The notes: generated from the letters alone by a model not told the origin. Positions 54,749 to 63,600 are shown, numbered from the stretch's first letter. The stretch: DNA of 64,000 bases from Harmothoe impar (GCA_947462335.1 OX381719.1:67259534-67323533), one strand, 5' to 3'. Translations and numbers: made by a program.

Positions 54749-54757
54749 TATAAAAAG
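54749..54757 (+). promoter_or_regulatory. TATA box of the death-domain gene
   Basis: TATAAAAAG 149 bp before the ATG at 54,898. A CCG/CCA-repeat leader (54,819-54,890) follows. Confidence 0.6.
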
Positions 54758-54840
54758 CTCTCATTTCTGTTGGAAAAAAAACATATCGCCTCTGACCCCA
54801 GTAACGGCTACTACCACCACCACCGCCACCACCACCACCG

Positions 54841-54871
<31 letters not shown>

Positions 54872-54897
54872 TGCCGCCGCCGCCAAGACGAGACAAG

Positions 54898-55647
54898 ATG
54901 GCTCAAGCTATTCCACTTTCAAGCTCGCCTTCACCGCCCGGTGCGCCTGAAAAAAAGTTAATGCAGCTTGACGACGTGAGACGCGGCGCGAGGCAGCAGA
55001 CCGATGATGGGGAGACCCGACAGGTAGGACAGTGGCGGTTAGCCTATAGCGACGCCTTGCTTCGTCAACTAGGTAAAGAGTTGAGCGGCTGTTGGAGAGA
55101 GTTGGGCAGTAGCTTAAAAGTCAGCGCCGCCCGTATGGATGCTCTAGTAGAGCGCAGTGTCAAGACACCGGAGGAGCTGTGTACGGCGATGTTCCGAGTG
55201 TGGTGGGGTGAAACCCCGCATCGTCATAGATGGGGCGAGCTCGGTCGCGTCTTCACCCGCATTAGACGCATGGAACTGTTGGCTCAGTGGATGGCCCTTC
55301 TCCACAGACAGGGGTTGGATTTCGAAAACCCCGACTCGCGCGCGATGCATAAGCACTTGGGCACCCTCGGCAGACGTCTGGGTAGCAGGTGGAAAGAGGT
55401 GGGGGACCATTTAAAATTGTCGCCTGAGAGGTTAGATAAGATCGCTGAAGAATGCGAATACGGAGGAAGTCCCGCTGAGTGGGCCTTCCGAGTGTTGAAA
55501 ATGTGGCAAGATGAAGCTGACGGCGCCGGCGGTACGCCTTTTGAACTCCTTCGAGTGTTGACTGAGGACATGGGAAAGTTTGGCCTCGGCATCGCGATAT
55601 TACTTGACTTTATCAAGCAAGAAACAACGAGAACGACGGACATGTGA
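54898..55647 (+). CDS. Tandem death-domain protein of the nested element
   Basis: 249 aa from an ATG in good context (acaagATGg). After a 45-residue disordered N-terminus come two helical domains with death-domain signatures. DD1 is at about 50-135: CWRELGSSLKVS, PEELCTAMFRVWW, MELLAQWMALL. DD2 is at about 150-240: RWKEVGDHLKLSPERLDKIAEE, PAEWAFRVLKMWQDE, FELLRVLTEDMGKFGLGIAILL. The conserved Trp residues W66, W102, W165 and W203 hold the usual positions. No caspase or kinase domain is attached. It probably acts on host death-fold signalling, apoptotic or innate immune. It is the only plus-strand gene of the element. Confidence 0.75.
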   Translation: MAQAIPLSSSPSPPGAPEKKLMQLDDVRRGARQQTDDGETRQVGQWRLAYSDALLRQLGKELSGCWRELGSSLKVSAARMDALVERSVKTPEELCTAMFRVWWGETPHRHRWGELGRVFTRIRRMELLAQWMALLHRQGLDFENPDSRAMHKHLGTLGRRLGSRWKEVGDHLKLSPERLDKIAEECEYGGSPAEWAFRVLKMWQDEADGAGGTPFELLRVLTEDMGKFGLGIAILLDFIKQETTRTTDM

Positions 55648-55811
55648 ATTGTTGTGTTTTATTTTCATACGTCTTCTTTATTAGTAAGTAAAAAAAAAAA
55701 AAAAATATATATATCATAACAATTAAGACGCGCGATCTCTTAAAGTGTCACTTCCTCCAGTCGCAGCTGATCGCCTCATCGCAGCACGTGATAAACAAAA
55801 AAAAAACACGA

Positions 55812-55853
55812 AGAGACACGCTTCTTCCTCTCGAGAGGAAGAAGCGTGTCTCT
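55812..55853. other. Perfect 42-bp palindrome
   Basis: Arms of 21 bp with no spacer, centred on the TCGA within CTCTCGAGAG. It lies about 165 bp past the death-domain stop. It could be a 3'-end or processing hairpin, or a cruciform used in replication. Confidence 0.9.
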
Positions 55854-55899
55854 CGATTGAAAATCTTTTTCTTTCTTAAAAGAGACAAACGCGCCCCTT

Positions 55900-56045
55900 A
55901 GAGTGCCCCCCCCTAGAGTGCCCCCCTCCCCCCCCTCCCCCCCTCCCCCACTCGCCCCATGCATCCTAAAAGCGCCCCCCTCCCCATGCATGTTAAAAGG
56001 GCCCCCCTCCCCCCCCTCCCCTCCCCTCCTTCCCCTCCTTCCCCC
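55900..56045. repeat. C-rich simple sequence
   Basis: CCCCTCC runs and 'gagtgcccccc' repeats. The stretch 55,648-56,265 otherwise holds only the palindrome and AT-rich sequence, with an AATAAA near 56,108. Confidence 0.8.
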
Positions 56046-56265
56046 TTATACACTCTAAAGAACGCTTCTAACTAGTTCAATAAGTCACTTCCAGTCGCTC
56101 GTAAAACAATAAAAAATGAAAAAAAAACTTATATCGTGGTGTTTTTTATTAGTTTACCAAAAAAAAATAAGAGACTCGCCTCCTCCTCCAAAAAAAAAAG
56201 ATATCACATTTTAAAGCCCGTGACCCCTTAAAGACGCTCATCTCTTCATTAAGTCGCGTGACGTC

Positions 56266-56296
<31 letters not shown>

Positions 56297-56717
56297 CTTC
56301 TTCTTCTTCCGGTCACGTGATCAATCAGGTCACTTCCGGTCACGTGATCCTCAATGAGGTCACTTCCGGTTGGCCATTAGGTCATGTGACGTCACTTCCG
56401 GTCCCCTAAGTAGGTCAGTAGGTTACCCAGAATGCACCATCCCCTAAGTAGGTCACTTCCGGTCACCCAATGGAGGCCTCTGATTGGCTGCAGGGTTACC
56501 CAGAATGCACCGCTAATCCCCTAAGTAGGTCACTTCCGGTCACGTGACCCAATGGCGGCCTCTGATTGGCTAACTAGGTCACGTGACGTCACCACTAATC
56601 CCCTAAGTAGGTCACTTCCGGTCACGTGACCAAATGGAGGCCTCTGATTGGCTGCATGTCGATTGAGTAATAAACAGTACTTAACTATAGTCCCGTTCCG
56701 ATACATACTATACTACT
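56266..56717. repeat. Right terminal inverted repeat of the nested element
   Basis: Inverted partner of 47,215-47,673. Starts in a TTC run and ends CTATACTACT, followed by the TATATG duplication. Confidence 0.92.
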
Positions 56718-57396
56718 TATATGTGGTTGCTTATAGGCTTAAAAGCTAGTACTACAGTCACTGCTCCACGTTCAAAGGGTATAGGACGACCTGTGCTGTC
56801 TCTTAAGTAGATCGCGATCTGTCTGAAGCTGCTCTTACTCACAGGTTGGTACATCAAAGGTTGGAAAGTGACAGTCTGTGTGTCACCTAGCAGTGGATTA
56901 ATGTTTACAACTCTCAACAGAGGTGCTCTCTTGTCTCCAACGATGTTATGTTTCACTATATCAGAGTATACATAGACAGTCTGAGCTCTGAACTTCAAGT
57001 CTACTACAGCTTGACCTTCAGTCTTATTCATCAAGAAGACACCACCTCCGAACCCTAACTGCACACCCAAGTTTACTGGTAGTTGTATCACAACATCAGG
57101 AGGTAGAGCTACAATACACTTCATTGTATACCTGTTGTATGTGAACACGTTAGATTTATTGTTCTTGTGGTGTGTCCTCAGTTTCTTGATTATACTAGGG
57201 TGTTTCCTGTTTATACATTTGTTCAGATAATTTATGAAGTCAGAGTTGTCTTGTAGATATACACCTTGCAGAGAGAAAGCTGTATACGTCCGGACTGCTG
57301 GGAATTGAAAAGTGTTGACTAGTTTATCTAAATACTTCAACTTTAATTCTATTTTCACTACTCTGAGTTCTTCCTCAGTCAAAACTTCTGACTCTC
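56717..57396 (-). pseudogene. Penton (single jelly-roll minor capsid) gene, C-terminal part
   Basis: Contains the family hallmark region VYVYSDIVKHNIVGD...APLLRVV, then FRQIAIYLRDSTGRPIPFERG, as in the widespread F54H12.2-like Polinton pentons. There is no ATG at its start: the frame runs into the terminal repeat of the inserted 1.58-kb element. The stop codon straddles the TATATG duplication and the first base of the nested element. The gene is split and this copy cannot make a normal penton. Confidence 0.88.
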
Positions 57397-57398
57397 TA

Positions 57399-58979
57399 CC
57401 CAGCAAATTGTGGTCATGTTGTGTGAGGGCTGGGACACCCCCTGTCCCAATGCGCTAGTTGAAATAAAATCTGGTCATGGTGGGTCATGACCCAGCCTGA
57501 CCAGAGTGGACACATCGCGTCATAACCCAGCCTGACCAGGGTTGACACATTGGGTCATGACCCAAACTGACCATGGTGGACACACTGGGTCATGACAGTA
57601 CCTGACCAGGGTTGACCCAACTATTATGACTATGGCATTATTATTAACCCATTTTTTTCTATTTTCCCAGGGGGGAGGGGGAGGGGGGTCATTAGCAATG
57701 TGGTGGATTGGATGGGGGTGTGGAGCAATATGATTGTTTCATCATTTCCTTTTATTTAAAACATCATTTGAATCTTCTCCCCGGCCTCTGGACGTCCTCC
57801 TCCCGTTGTAGTATCATCCAGCACCCCCTCAGTCTTCTCCCCGGCCTCTGAACGTCCTCCTCCCGTTGTAGCATTGTCCACCACCTTCTAAGTCTCCTCT
57901 CTGGCCTCTGGACGTCCTCCTCCCGTTGTAGCATTGTCCACCACCTTCTAAGTCTCCTCCCCGGCCTCTGGACGTCCTCCTCCCGTTGTAGTATTGTCCA
58001 CCACCTTCTAAGTCTCCTCCCCGGCCTCTGGACGTCCTCCTCCCGTTGTAGTATTGTCCACCACCTTCTAAGTCTCCTCCCCGGCCTCTGGACGTCCTCC
58101 TCCCGTTGTAGTATTGTCCACCACCTTCCAAGTCTCCTCTCTGGCCTCTGGACGTCCTCCTCCCGTTGTAGTATGATCTAGCACCCCCTCAGTCTTTTTC
58201 CCGGCCTCTGGACGTCCTCCTCCCGTTGTAGTATTGTCCACCACCATTGACCACCACCTCTCTATTCCTTTGTTGGGATGCAAAGATGGCGTCACCCACG
58301 CTTGGATGGCGTCATCACGTGACCTGGATGGCGGGAAGCACAATCCAGGGTGTGTGGGGTGGGAGGGTGTGTGTGCGGGGAGGGGGGGGGGGGCAGGGGG
58401 GGTAACGATTATTGACATATGAAAAATCAATACTGATATATCAATGTATTGCAATATGATATTTAAACTATTAGGTACATCTGAAACACTATAATTATAG
58501 ATATTGCCTCAATAAGCAGAGAGAAATAACAAGAACAAATGTTTATGGTAGCTGAACACCAGTTCTATTATTGTCACTGAAAATGTTCACATAGTAATAA
58601 ACACAAAACTACTGCAAGGTAAAAAGTCTGACCTTAGGCAGAGGGAACGGAATATAAGTACTATAAGACTATATTATAATTGAACTAGATATAACAACTA
58701 TTACGATCATATATATGCAACCACTAAATTGTGACTAACCCAGACTGACCCAGTGCATCATGACCACTGTAATGAGATGGGTCAGAATGCGCCATACTGG
58801 GCTAGGGCTGACTTGGGGTGACTCATACTGACCCGATGCATCATGACCCCTATTGTCAGATGGGTCAGAATGTGTTATGCTGGGTCAGGGTGACAGGGGA
58901 TGACCCAGGCCAACCCACTGCGTTATGACCCAACGCATGGATGACCCAAGCAGACAATACATGACCCCAGTTTGCTGGG
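57399..58979. mobile_element. TIR element (1.58 kb) that splits the penton gene
   Basis: The ends CCCAGCAAATTGTGGTCATGT and ACATGACCCCAGTTTGCTGGG (with a short mismatch region) are inverted, and TA lies on both sides (57,397-57,398; 58,980-58,981). It contains repeated 'gggtcatgacccagcctgacc' subterminal motifs, eight 60-bp tandem units (57,773-58,250) and no transposase. The two penton fragments add up to a multiple of three once the insertion and one TA are removed, which confirms the boundaries. Confidence 0.88.
57773..58250. repeat. 60-bp tandem repeat, about 8 copies
   Basis: Unit contains 'ccggcctctggacgtcctcc' and 'tcccgttgtagtattgtcca'. It gives a spurious minus-strand frame of a repeated 20-residue GGG..YNGRRTSRGRG unit. 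Confidence 0.95.
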
Positions 58980-58981
58980 TA

Positions 58982-59649
58982 GTAGTAAGCCCGTTTATGA
59001 ATGCTGCTTTTTCTGTGTAATTTAAGTTGAGTGAATCTCTCACAGCTGAGACTGCTGCACTCGCACGGTTCTCGGGGTTCAAACCGCGTACTATTCTGTA
59101 AGTGATACTGTCTGCACCAGATGGCGGCACTTCTGCTAAAGGGTCTGGTTCAGTTTCGGTTTCGCTGTCCGATTCGACACTAGGTGGCGGCGCAGGTTGC
59201 GCTACTTCTCCAGAGCTTGGGTCTGATTCTACACTAAGTCTCGCTGTAGGTTGTCGTACTGGTACTTGTTTAGAGCGTTTGATCTCTACACCTCGCTGTA
59301 GACACTTCTTAGCTACGCTGTCGTGTATACTTGAACTTTTCCTATTCAACACAGGATCGTTCGCTGTGTAAGGAAAAAAGTCTGAGCTTCGCTTATGTAG
59401 TGCTTCTTGTAGTCTTTTAGCACTCATGACGCTCTTGGGTATAGTTGAGTCTGTTTCACCTTCTATGAACAACAATGTCTCACATTCTACGTTGTACCAA
59501 CTAGTAGGACACGTTATTTCTTGCAGAGCACACTCCATTGGAGTACTAGAAGATACATACTCAGGTAACAATGTGTTGTAAGTTGTCAGAGTGTTGTCTG
59601 GGAAAACTTTCATAGACGAGTTGCTAGGTAGTGTCATTGTGAACGCCAT
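58982..59649 (-). pseudogene. Penton gene, N-terminal part
   Basis: Starts at an ATG that overlaps the integrase end by 16 nt. The first 60 residues (FTMTLPSNSSMKVFPDNT ... CPTSWYNV) are the conserved beginning of Polinton pentons. A Ser/Pro/Glu-rich linker follows. The coding is cut at 58,981 by the TIR element; the few codons beyond that point belong to the insertion. Together with the C-terminal part, the intact gene would have been about 450 codons, normal for the family. Confidence 0.88.
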
Positions 59650-60716
59650 TTTTTCACGTTCTTAGCAGGTTCCCACGTGTTGAACTTATCCCCGTAACCT
59701 TTCCACTTGACGTATGCTTCACGCTTACGACCTGAGCCTCTGTACTTCACTACTTCCTCTATGTCGTACCTCTTCCCTTGACGGACATGGACCTTTTGAA
59801 CTTCAGGCTGGTAGAAAGTTCCTTTTATCTCTTCTCCTAGTTCATCTTTCAGTTGGTATCCTTTAGGTTTGACAGAATCTATAGTGTATACTTCTTCAGT
59901 CCAGTTAGGTTCGTAACCTCTGTTGAAAGCGCGCTTCTTTGCAAGCATGCGCACTTTAGAACCTTTCTTCAAAAGTAACTTGGGCACAGTCCTCTTGTCT
60001 GGTGGTTGTTCATATAGCCTGTAGAAAAGAGCATCAGAGTTCTTGTCTGTGATGTCGACTGGAGCTGCACCTAGTGTCTTATGCACCGTACTATTGTAAG
60101 AGTGGACTAGATCTTGAAGTATGCCTGTCCACTTGTAGTTGTTGAAGTAAGCAAAGCAACGCCACAGCTTACCTTGCAGTGTGGCGTTAAATCGTTCAGC
60201 TATAGCACATTTCACGTCATCGTTCTCTCCAGTGAACAATTCCACACCAGTTTCTTCTAGATGACTTCTGAAAGTTTGGTTCAAAAATTCTTTTCCTTTG
60301 TCAGTCTGGATTTTAACAGGTTGTCTACTCTCAGTCATTTTCTTGTAAGCTTCTAATACATCTACAGCTTTCTTACTCTTGACAGGTTGAGCAAAGCCAT
60401 ATCTTGAGAAGACATCTATACCAGCTAAAATATACTGGTACCCCTTGTTCTCACGTGAAGACTCTCTCATGTCAATAAGATCTAACTGCCATTGTCTATC
60501 TATACCCCAAGTCTGAGTCTTGTGTCTTGTGAACCGTCTCTTGTAAGGTTTGTGTCTAGTGTAAGCATCCACATCTTCTAAAGCTTCAGCAATGTTTTTT
60601 AAGTCAGTCTTCTTAAAGTGATGGTGTCGCAATTTACTCACGCTAGTGAAACTTCCAGGTTCTCTGACTGAAGTATAGCGATCTACTACAGCTTTCTTCA
60701 AAGCTTTGTCCGCCAT
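59634..60716 (-). CDS. Retroviral-type integrase with chromodomain (Polinton)
   Basis: 360 aa from an ATG. The catalytic triad is visible as D79 (RQWQLDLIDM), D139 (IQTDKGKEF) and E174 (CAIAERFN), giving DD35E spacing. The C-terminal 50 residues form a chromodomain (YDIEEVVKYRG...AYVKWKGYGDKFNTWEPAKNV), which in other elements guides integration to modified chromatin. The enzyme joins element ends to target DNA and makes 5-6-bp duplications. It overlaps the 341-aa gene by 19 nt upstream and penton by 16 nt downstream. The frame is intact, so this copy might supply integrase in trans. Confidence 0.94.
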   Translation of the reverse strand: MADKALKKAVVDRYTSVREPGSFTSVSKLRHHHFKKTDLKNIAEALEDVDAYTRHKPYKRRFTRHKTQTWGIDRQWQLDLIDMRESSRENKGYQYILAGIDVFSRYGFAQPVKSKKAVDVLEAYKKMTESRQPVKIQTDKGKEFLNQTFRSHLEETGVELFTGENDDVKCAIAERFNATLQGKLWRCFAYFNNYKWTGILQDLVHSYNSTVHKTLGAAPVDITDKNSDALFYRLYEQPPDKRTVPKLLLKKGSKVRMLAKKRAFNRGYEPNWTEEVYTIDSVKPKGYQLKDELGEEIKGTFYQPEVQKVHVRQGKRYDIEEVVKYRGSGRKREAYVKWKGYGDKFNTWEPAKNVKKWRSQ

Positions 60717-61723
60717 AACTTTGCTAGTTGACGAGGTGTTATACCAGTACCACTCTGTGCAGTATTAGCTTTACGTTTACGCTTTGGTGTTACACTATAT
60801 GAACGTCTTCTGAAGGGAGAGCCAGTCATAGAACTAACACTCTTGAAAGATTCTTTGTTTCTGACGAACTTCAAGTCTGGGTTCAGCCTTTTAACAGCTG
60901 CGATGAAGGGCTTTTGTCCTATGAGAGGTTGCTTCTTAGTTAGACTATTTTTCCGAGCTGCATCACCTAGTAGATCAATGATGTTACTTCCTTCTATACG
61001 CCGCCCGTGCACTACTAGTTCACCACTAGGAGTCCAGTTGATAGTACCTCGACCTTTGTCAGAGTCTGCCAAGTGTCTATACAGATTCATAGCAGTCTTC
61101 TGATAAGTATTAGGTACACGCCTTTGAATTAAAGCATCCATCACCATGACACCTTGTCTACCTATAGGTCCTGTGTCTTCTTCTTCTTCTTCTTCTTCTT
61201 GAGACTCATATTCATCGTCTCCACTACCACCAGGTAAACTTGGAGTTGGAGTTTGATGACTAGTAGTAGAAAACATATCGTCATCCTCGCCTGAACTAGC
61301 TTCATCGTCTGCTTCTTCTCCTCTTCTACCTTTTCTGCGACGGTGTGGAGTAATATTTCTAGGGTTCATAGAAGAAGCAGCTCGACTCACAATTTTAGCT
61401 TTTTTGTATAGTATAGAAGATTTAGTCATGAGCTGGTTGTATCTACTGAGTCTCTCACTACTGTTCAACTGAGAGTCATTCAATACTCTAGTTGCTTCTT
61501 TCTGTAAGTGACTCAATATCTCCACTAGACTACTGTGTGGGGATAGTTTTTCTCTGACTAGTTGACTCTCATAAAACTGAGTTTGAGGGTCTGGTAGCAC
61601 AGCTGGAGCAGAAGACGCGAGTGTTGCAGTAGGTAGTGGGTCAGTGTTAGTAGTAGAAGAAATGGGGGTGTCGCTTCTACCCACTAAATCAGGTCTCACT
61701 AAAGCCATACGTGTGTAAGACAT
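60698..61723 (-). CDS. Conserved Polinton-type protein, 341 aa (unknown function)
   Basis: ATG start. The N-terminal half has helices and a basic stretch (HRRRKGRRG), then an acidic run of Glu/Asp (about residues 165-185). The C-terminal half holds a globular block (MNLYRHLADSDKGRGTINW...GELVVHGRRIEGSNIIDLL...PFIAAVKRLNPDLKFVRNK) typical of a protein often found beside Polinton integrases. The tail is basic. It may be DNA-binding or virion core. It starts 2 nt after the small gene upstream. Confidence 0.7.
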   Translation of the reverse strand: MSYTRMALVRPDLVGRSDTPISSTTNTDPLPTATLASSAPAVLPDPQTQFYESQLVREKLSPHSSLVEILSHLQKEATRVLNDSQLNSSERLSRYNQLMTKSSILYKKAKIVSRAASSMNPRNITPHRRRKGRRGEEADDEASSGEDDDMFSTTSHQTPTPSLPGGSGDDEYESQEEEEEEEDTGPIGRQGVMVMDALIQRRVPNTYQKTAMNLYRHLADSDKGRGTINWTPSGELVVHGRRIEGSNIIDLLGDAARKNSLTKKQPLIGQKPFIAAVKRLNPDLKFVRNKESFKSVSSMTGSPFRRRSYSVTPKRKRKANTAQSGTGITPRQLAKLWRTKL

Positions 61724-61725
61724 GA

Positions 61726-62136
61726 CTACCGTTTGACAGCTGATCCTATGAGACTAGTAATAAGAGGTAGTGCTACACCTAGTAGTGCACCTATGAAGCT
61801 ACCTTTCTGCTGTAGTATTCGTCTCTTAGCTATGACAGTAATCTTAGGTTTTGTTATAGCCTTCAGTTGTTTCTTGTACGGCGATAACTTCTTGACTGCG
61901 TGAACTGAGTTCGGTGTCAAGGTTTTGTTCATTACATTGACACATATGACACTCATTAGTCTGATCACTTCTTCACTGAGACCTCTCACTAAATGTTGAC
62001 AGTCTGTAGTACTACATTTAGCTATATGTTTCAACAGAGAGTAATGACGACGTAAAGAAACTAACTTTTGGTAGTAAGCACTTCTCTGACGGCGCTTAAG
62101 ACTCTCAGCACGCTTACTCTTAGTACTACTCTTCAT
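61726..62136 (-). CDS. Small basic protein with hydrophobic C-terminus (Polinton)
   Basis: 136 aa from the ATG at 62,136, whose ATGA overlaps the ATPase stop; the longer upstream frame begins without an ATG. The N-terminal region is Lys/Arg/Tyr-rich, the middle contains two Cys, and the C-terminus has GSFIGALLGVALPLITSLIGSAVKR-like hydrophobic character (positions about 112-136), a likely membrane-active or membrane-inserting helix. Similar small proteins occur in many Polintons next to the ATPase. Exact role unknown; a virion membrane-penetration or core peptide is possible. Confidence 0.68.
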   Translation of the reverse strand: MKSSTKSKRAESLKRRQRSAYYQKLVSLRRHYSLLKHIAKCSTTDCQHLVRGLSEEVIRLMSVICVNVMNKTLTPNSVHAVKKLSPYKKQLKAITKPKITVIAKRRILQQKGSFIGALLGVALPLITSLIGSAVKR

Positions 62137-62822
62137 TTCTTCTGCTTTTTCCCAGTAGGAATGAATACTACGCTGTTCCAAGGTGTTGTTATACTGTTCC
62201 TCACTCGCAAGTTGTCAGGTGTGCTCTGCTTACAGTCCAACACTATGTATGAGTGCTTAGCTGTAGTCTCTTTGTTATATACCTGAGTCAAGAAAGATGG
62301 TTGTGCTGGGAAAGCTTGTCTAGATATATAACTTATCTGACTCATATCTCGAGGGTTCTTGAAAATAACTAGATAATGGCTGTTTAAACTGAGAGTCCTG
62401 AAGTCTTTGTTAGCAAAGAATAAGTTCTGAGTAATGAATATTACATTCATGTTCAGATGATGAGAACCTTTGATGAAGAGGTCTTTAGCTATAGGTGCAT
62501 ATTCCGGGTCTAACAAGTCGTCTATGATGAGCATCGAGTGTTTAGTAGTATCTCGACTAGCGTTGAAAAGTTCATCTCTTGTAAGAAGACCTTCGTTGAA
62601 TTTCACACCTGCACTTTTCAACTTTTCAAACTCTGGTTGCCACTGGCTGTAGCAGTAAGTTATATTGTGTACTTCAGGTGTGACGAGAGTCTTCACGTTA
62701 TTTATCACTTCAAATACTAGACGACTCTTACCACACGATGTAGGTCCAGCTATTAGCATAGTGAAAGGTGACTGTAGTCTAGGATCAAATTCAACAGATT
62801 CCACAGTGCTAGAGACGTCCAT
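62133..62822 (-). CDS. FtsK/HerA-type genome-packaging ATPase (Polinton)
   Basis: 229 aa from an ATG. Walker A GPTSCGKS is at 26-33, and Walker B LIIDD at about 98-102. A Q-containing sensor segment (NVIFITQNLF) follows about 45 residues later. The size and motifs match the packaging ATPases of Polintons and other double-jelly-roll viruses, which pump DNA into preformed capsids. It starts 13 nt after the death-domain gene and overlaps the next gene by 4 nt, so it appears part of one transcription unit. Confidence 0.92.
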   Translation of the reverse strand: MDVSSTVESVEFDPRLQSPFTMLIAGPTSCGKSRLVFEVINNVKTLVTPEVHNITYCYSQWQPEFEKLKSAGVKFNEGLLTRDELFNASRDTTKHSMLIIDDLLDPEYAPIAKDLFIKGSHHLNMNVIFITQNLFFANKDFRTLSLNSHYLVIFKNPRDMSQISYISRQAFPAQPSFLTQVYNKETTAKHSYIVLDCKQSTPDNLRVRNSITTPWNSVVFIPTGKKQKK

Positions 62823-62835
62823 CTTAGTGCAGTGA

Positions 62836-63522
62836 TCAGACGAGAGTGGTCAACACTGGAGTGACACAGCTCACTTTTATGTCTTTGGGTACAGCTGCAT
62901 ACAACCCTTGAACATACATTGCGACGTCGCTGCGACCCATGTCGTCTTGCAACACTTTCATCAGAGCCATAGGCTCAGACGTCTCGTTGTACTTCCAAGC
63001 TCTCAGCACTTCATAGACAGGGTTCTTGACAGTTCTGTCAGAAGGCACAGGTTGAGAGATGAAAGCTAGTTCATGAGAAGTCAACCCTAAGTAGATCCCT
63101 ATGGTCTTCCAGTCTCTAGGGCAGAGCTCAGCTAAAAGAGAGAAATATTTCTGCACTTTCCACTCCATGTCTCCACTCTCTAAGCCATCCCACATGTCAT
63201 GCTTGTCCATGTACTCACGTGAGAATTGGATGAGGTCCATACGGTAAGATTCTTCCAAGGCGTCTGCTAGTTCCTTCCACCTAGTAGTACAACTTTTCTG
63301 GTACCAAGTAGTGAACATTTCTCTAGCTTGAGTTATGACACTTCTCTCACAACTGAGATATCCCATGTCCTTCAAGTTCACTTTGAGGTATGAACCTAAC
63401 CGTATGTAATCTGATGTCGGCAACTTACTACTTATTTTCAGTAGCATAGCGTCTGGTAAGTATCCTAACGGCTCTCCTTTGAAGAATGATGATACAGGTA
63501 CTACTAAATTGAAATCTGCCAT
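62836..63522 (-). CDS. Tandem death-domain protein of the outer Polinton
   Basis: 228 aa from an ATG. Two death-fold domains are apparent. DD1 is at about 25-105: DYIRLGSYLKVNLKDMGYL, AREMFTTWYQ, RWKELADALEESYRMDLIQF. DD2 is at about 123-208: DWKTIGIYLGLTSHELAFI, PVYEVLRAWKYNE, PMALMKVLQDDMGRSDVAMYV. Size and layout parallel the protein at 54,898-55,647 in the nested element, with low identity. It is first in the outer gene series, with a TATA box upstream. It may modulate host death or innate immune signalling. The domain call rests on pattern recognition. Confidence 0.68.
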   Translation of the reverse strand: MADFNLVVPVSSFFKGEPLGYLPDAMLLKISSKLPTSDYIRLGSYLKVNLKDMGYLSCERSVITQAREMFTTWYQKSCTTRWKELADALEESYRMDLIQFSREYMDKHDMWDGLESGDMEWKVQKYFSLLAELCPRDWKTIGIYLGLTSHELAFISQPVPSDRTVKNPVYEVLRAWKYNETSEPMALMKVLQDDMGRSDVAMYVQGLYAAVPKDIKVSCVTPVLTTLV

Positions 63523-63600
63523 GATGAGTGAGTGTGTGAAGGAGTAGACAGGCAGGTAGGTAGGTAGAGCGTTGTATGGGGTGTTGTAGGTTAGGGGGAG

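Larger units (their letters stand above)
47215..56717 (-). mobile_element. Nested Polinton-type element: PolB, PC4-like protein, tandem death-domain protein, no integrase or capsid genes
   Basis: 9,503 bp bounded by terminal inverted repeats of about 455 bp that start AGTAGTATAG and end CTATACTACT. It is flanked by the exact 6-bp duplication TATATG (47,209-47,214 and 56,718-56,723), the duplication length typical of Polinton integrases. It lies between the penton stop and the pVI-like start of the outer Polinton. Its G+C content is clearly higher than that of the outer genes. The three genes are intact. No integrase, ATPase, protease or jelly-roll capsid gene is present, so movement would depend on proteins supplied in trans. 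Confidence 0.9.

Noticed and set aside
47210..56722. Idea that the inverted repeats mark an invertible segment of a single Polinton
   Set aside because: The exact 6-bp duplication outside AGTAGTATA...TATACTACT ends and the insertion between penton and the pVI-like gene show a separate inserted element. Recombination between the repeats could still invert it later.
57829..58131. 100-codon minus-strand frame with repeated GGG..YNGRRTSRGRG
   Set aside because: Produced by the 60-bp tandem repeat inside the TIR element that splits penton.
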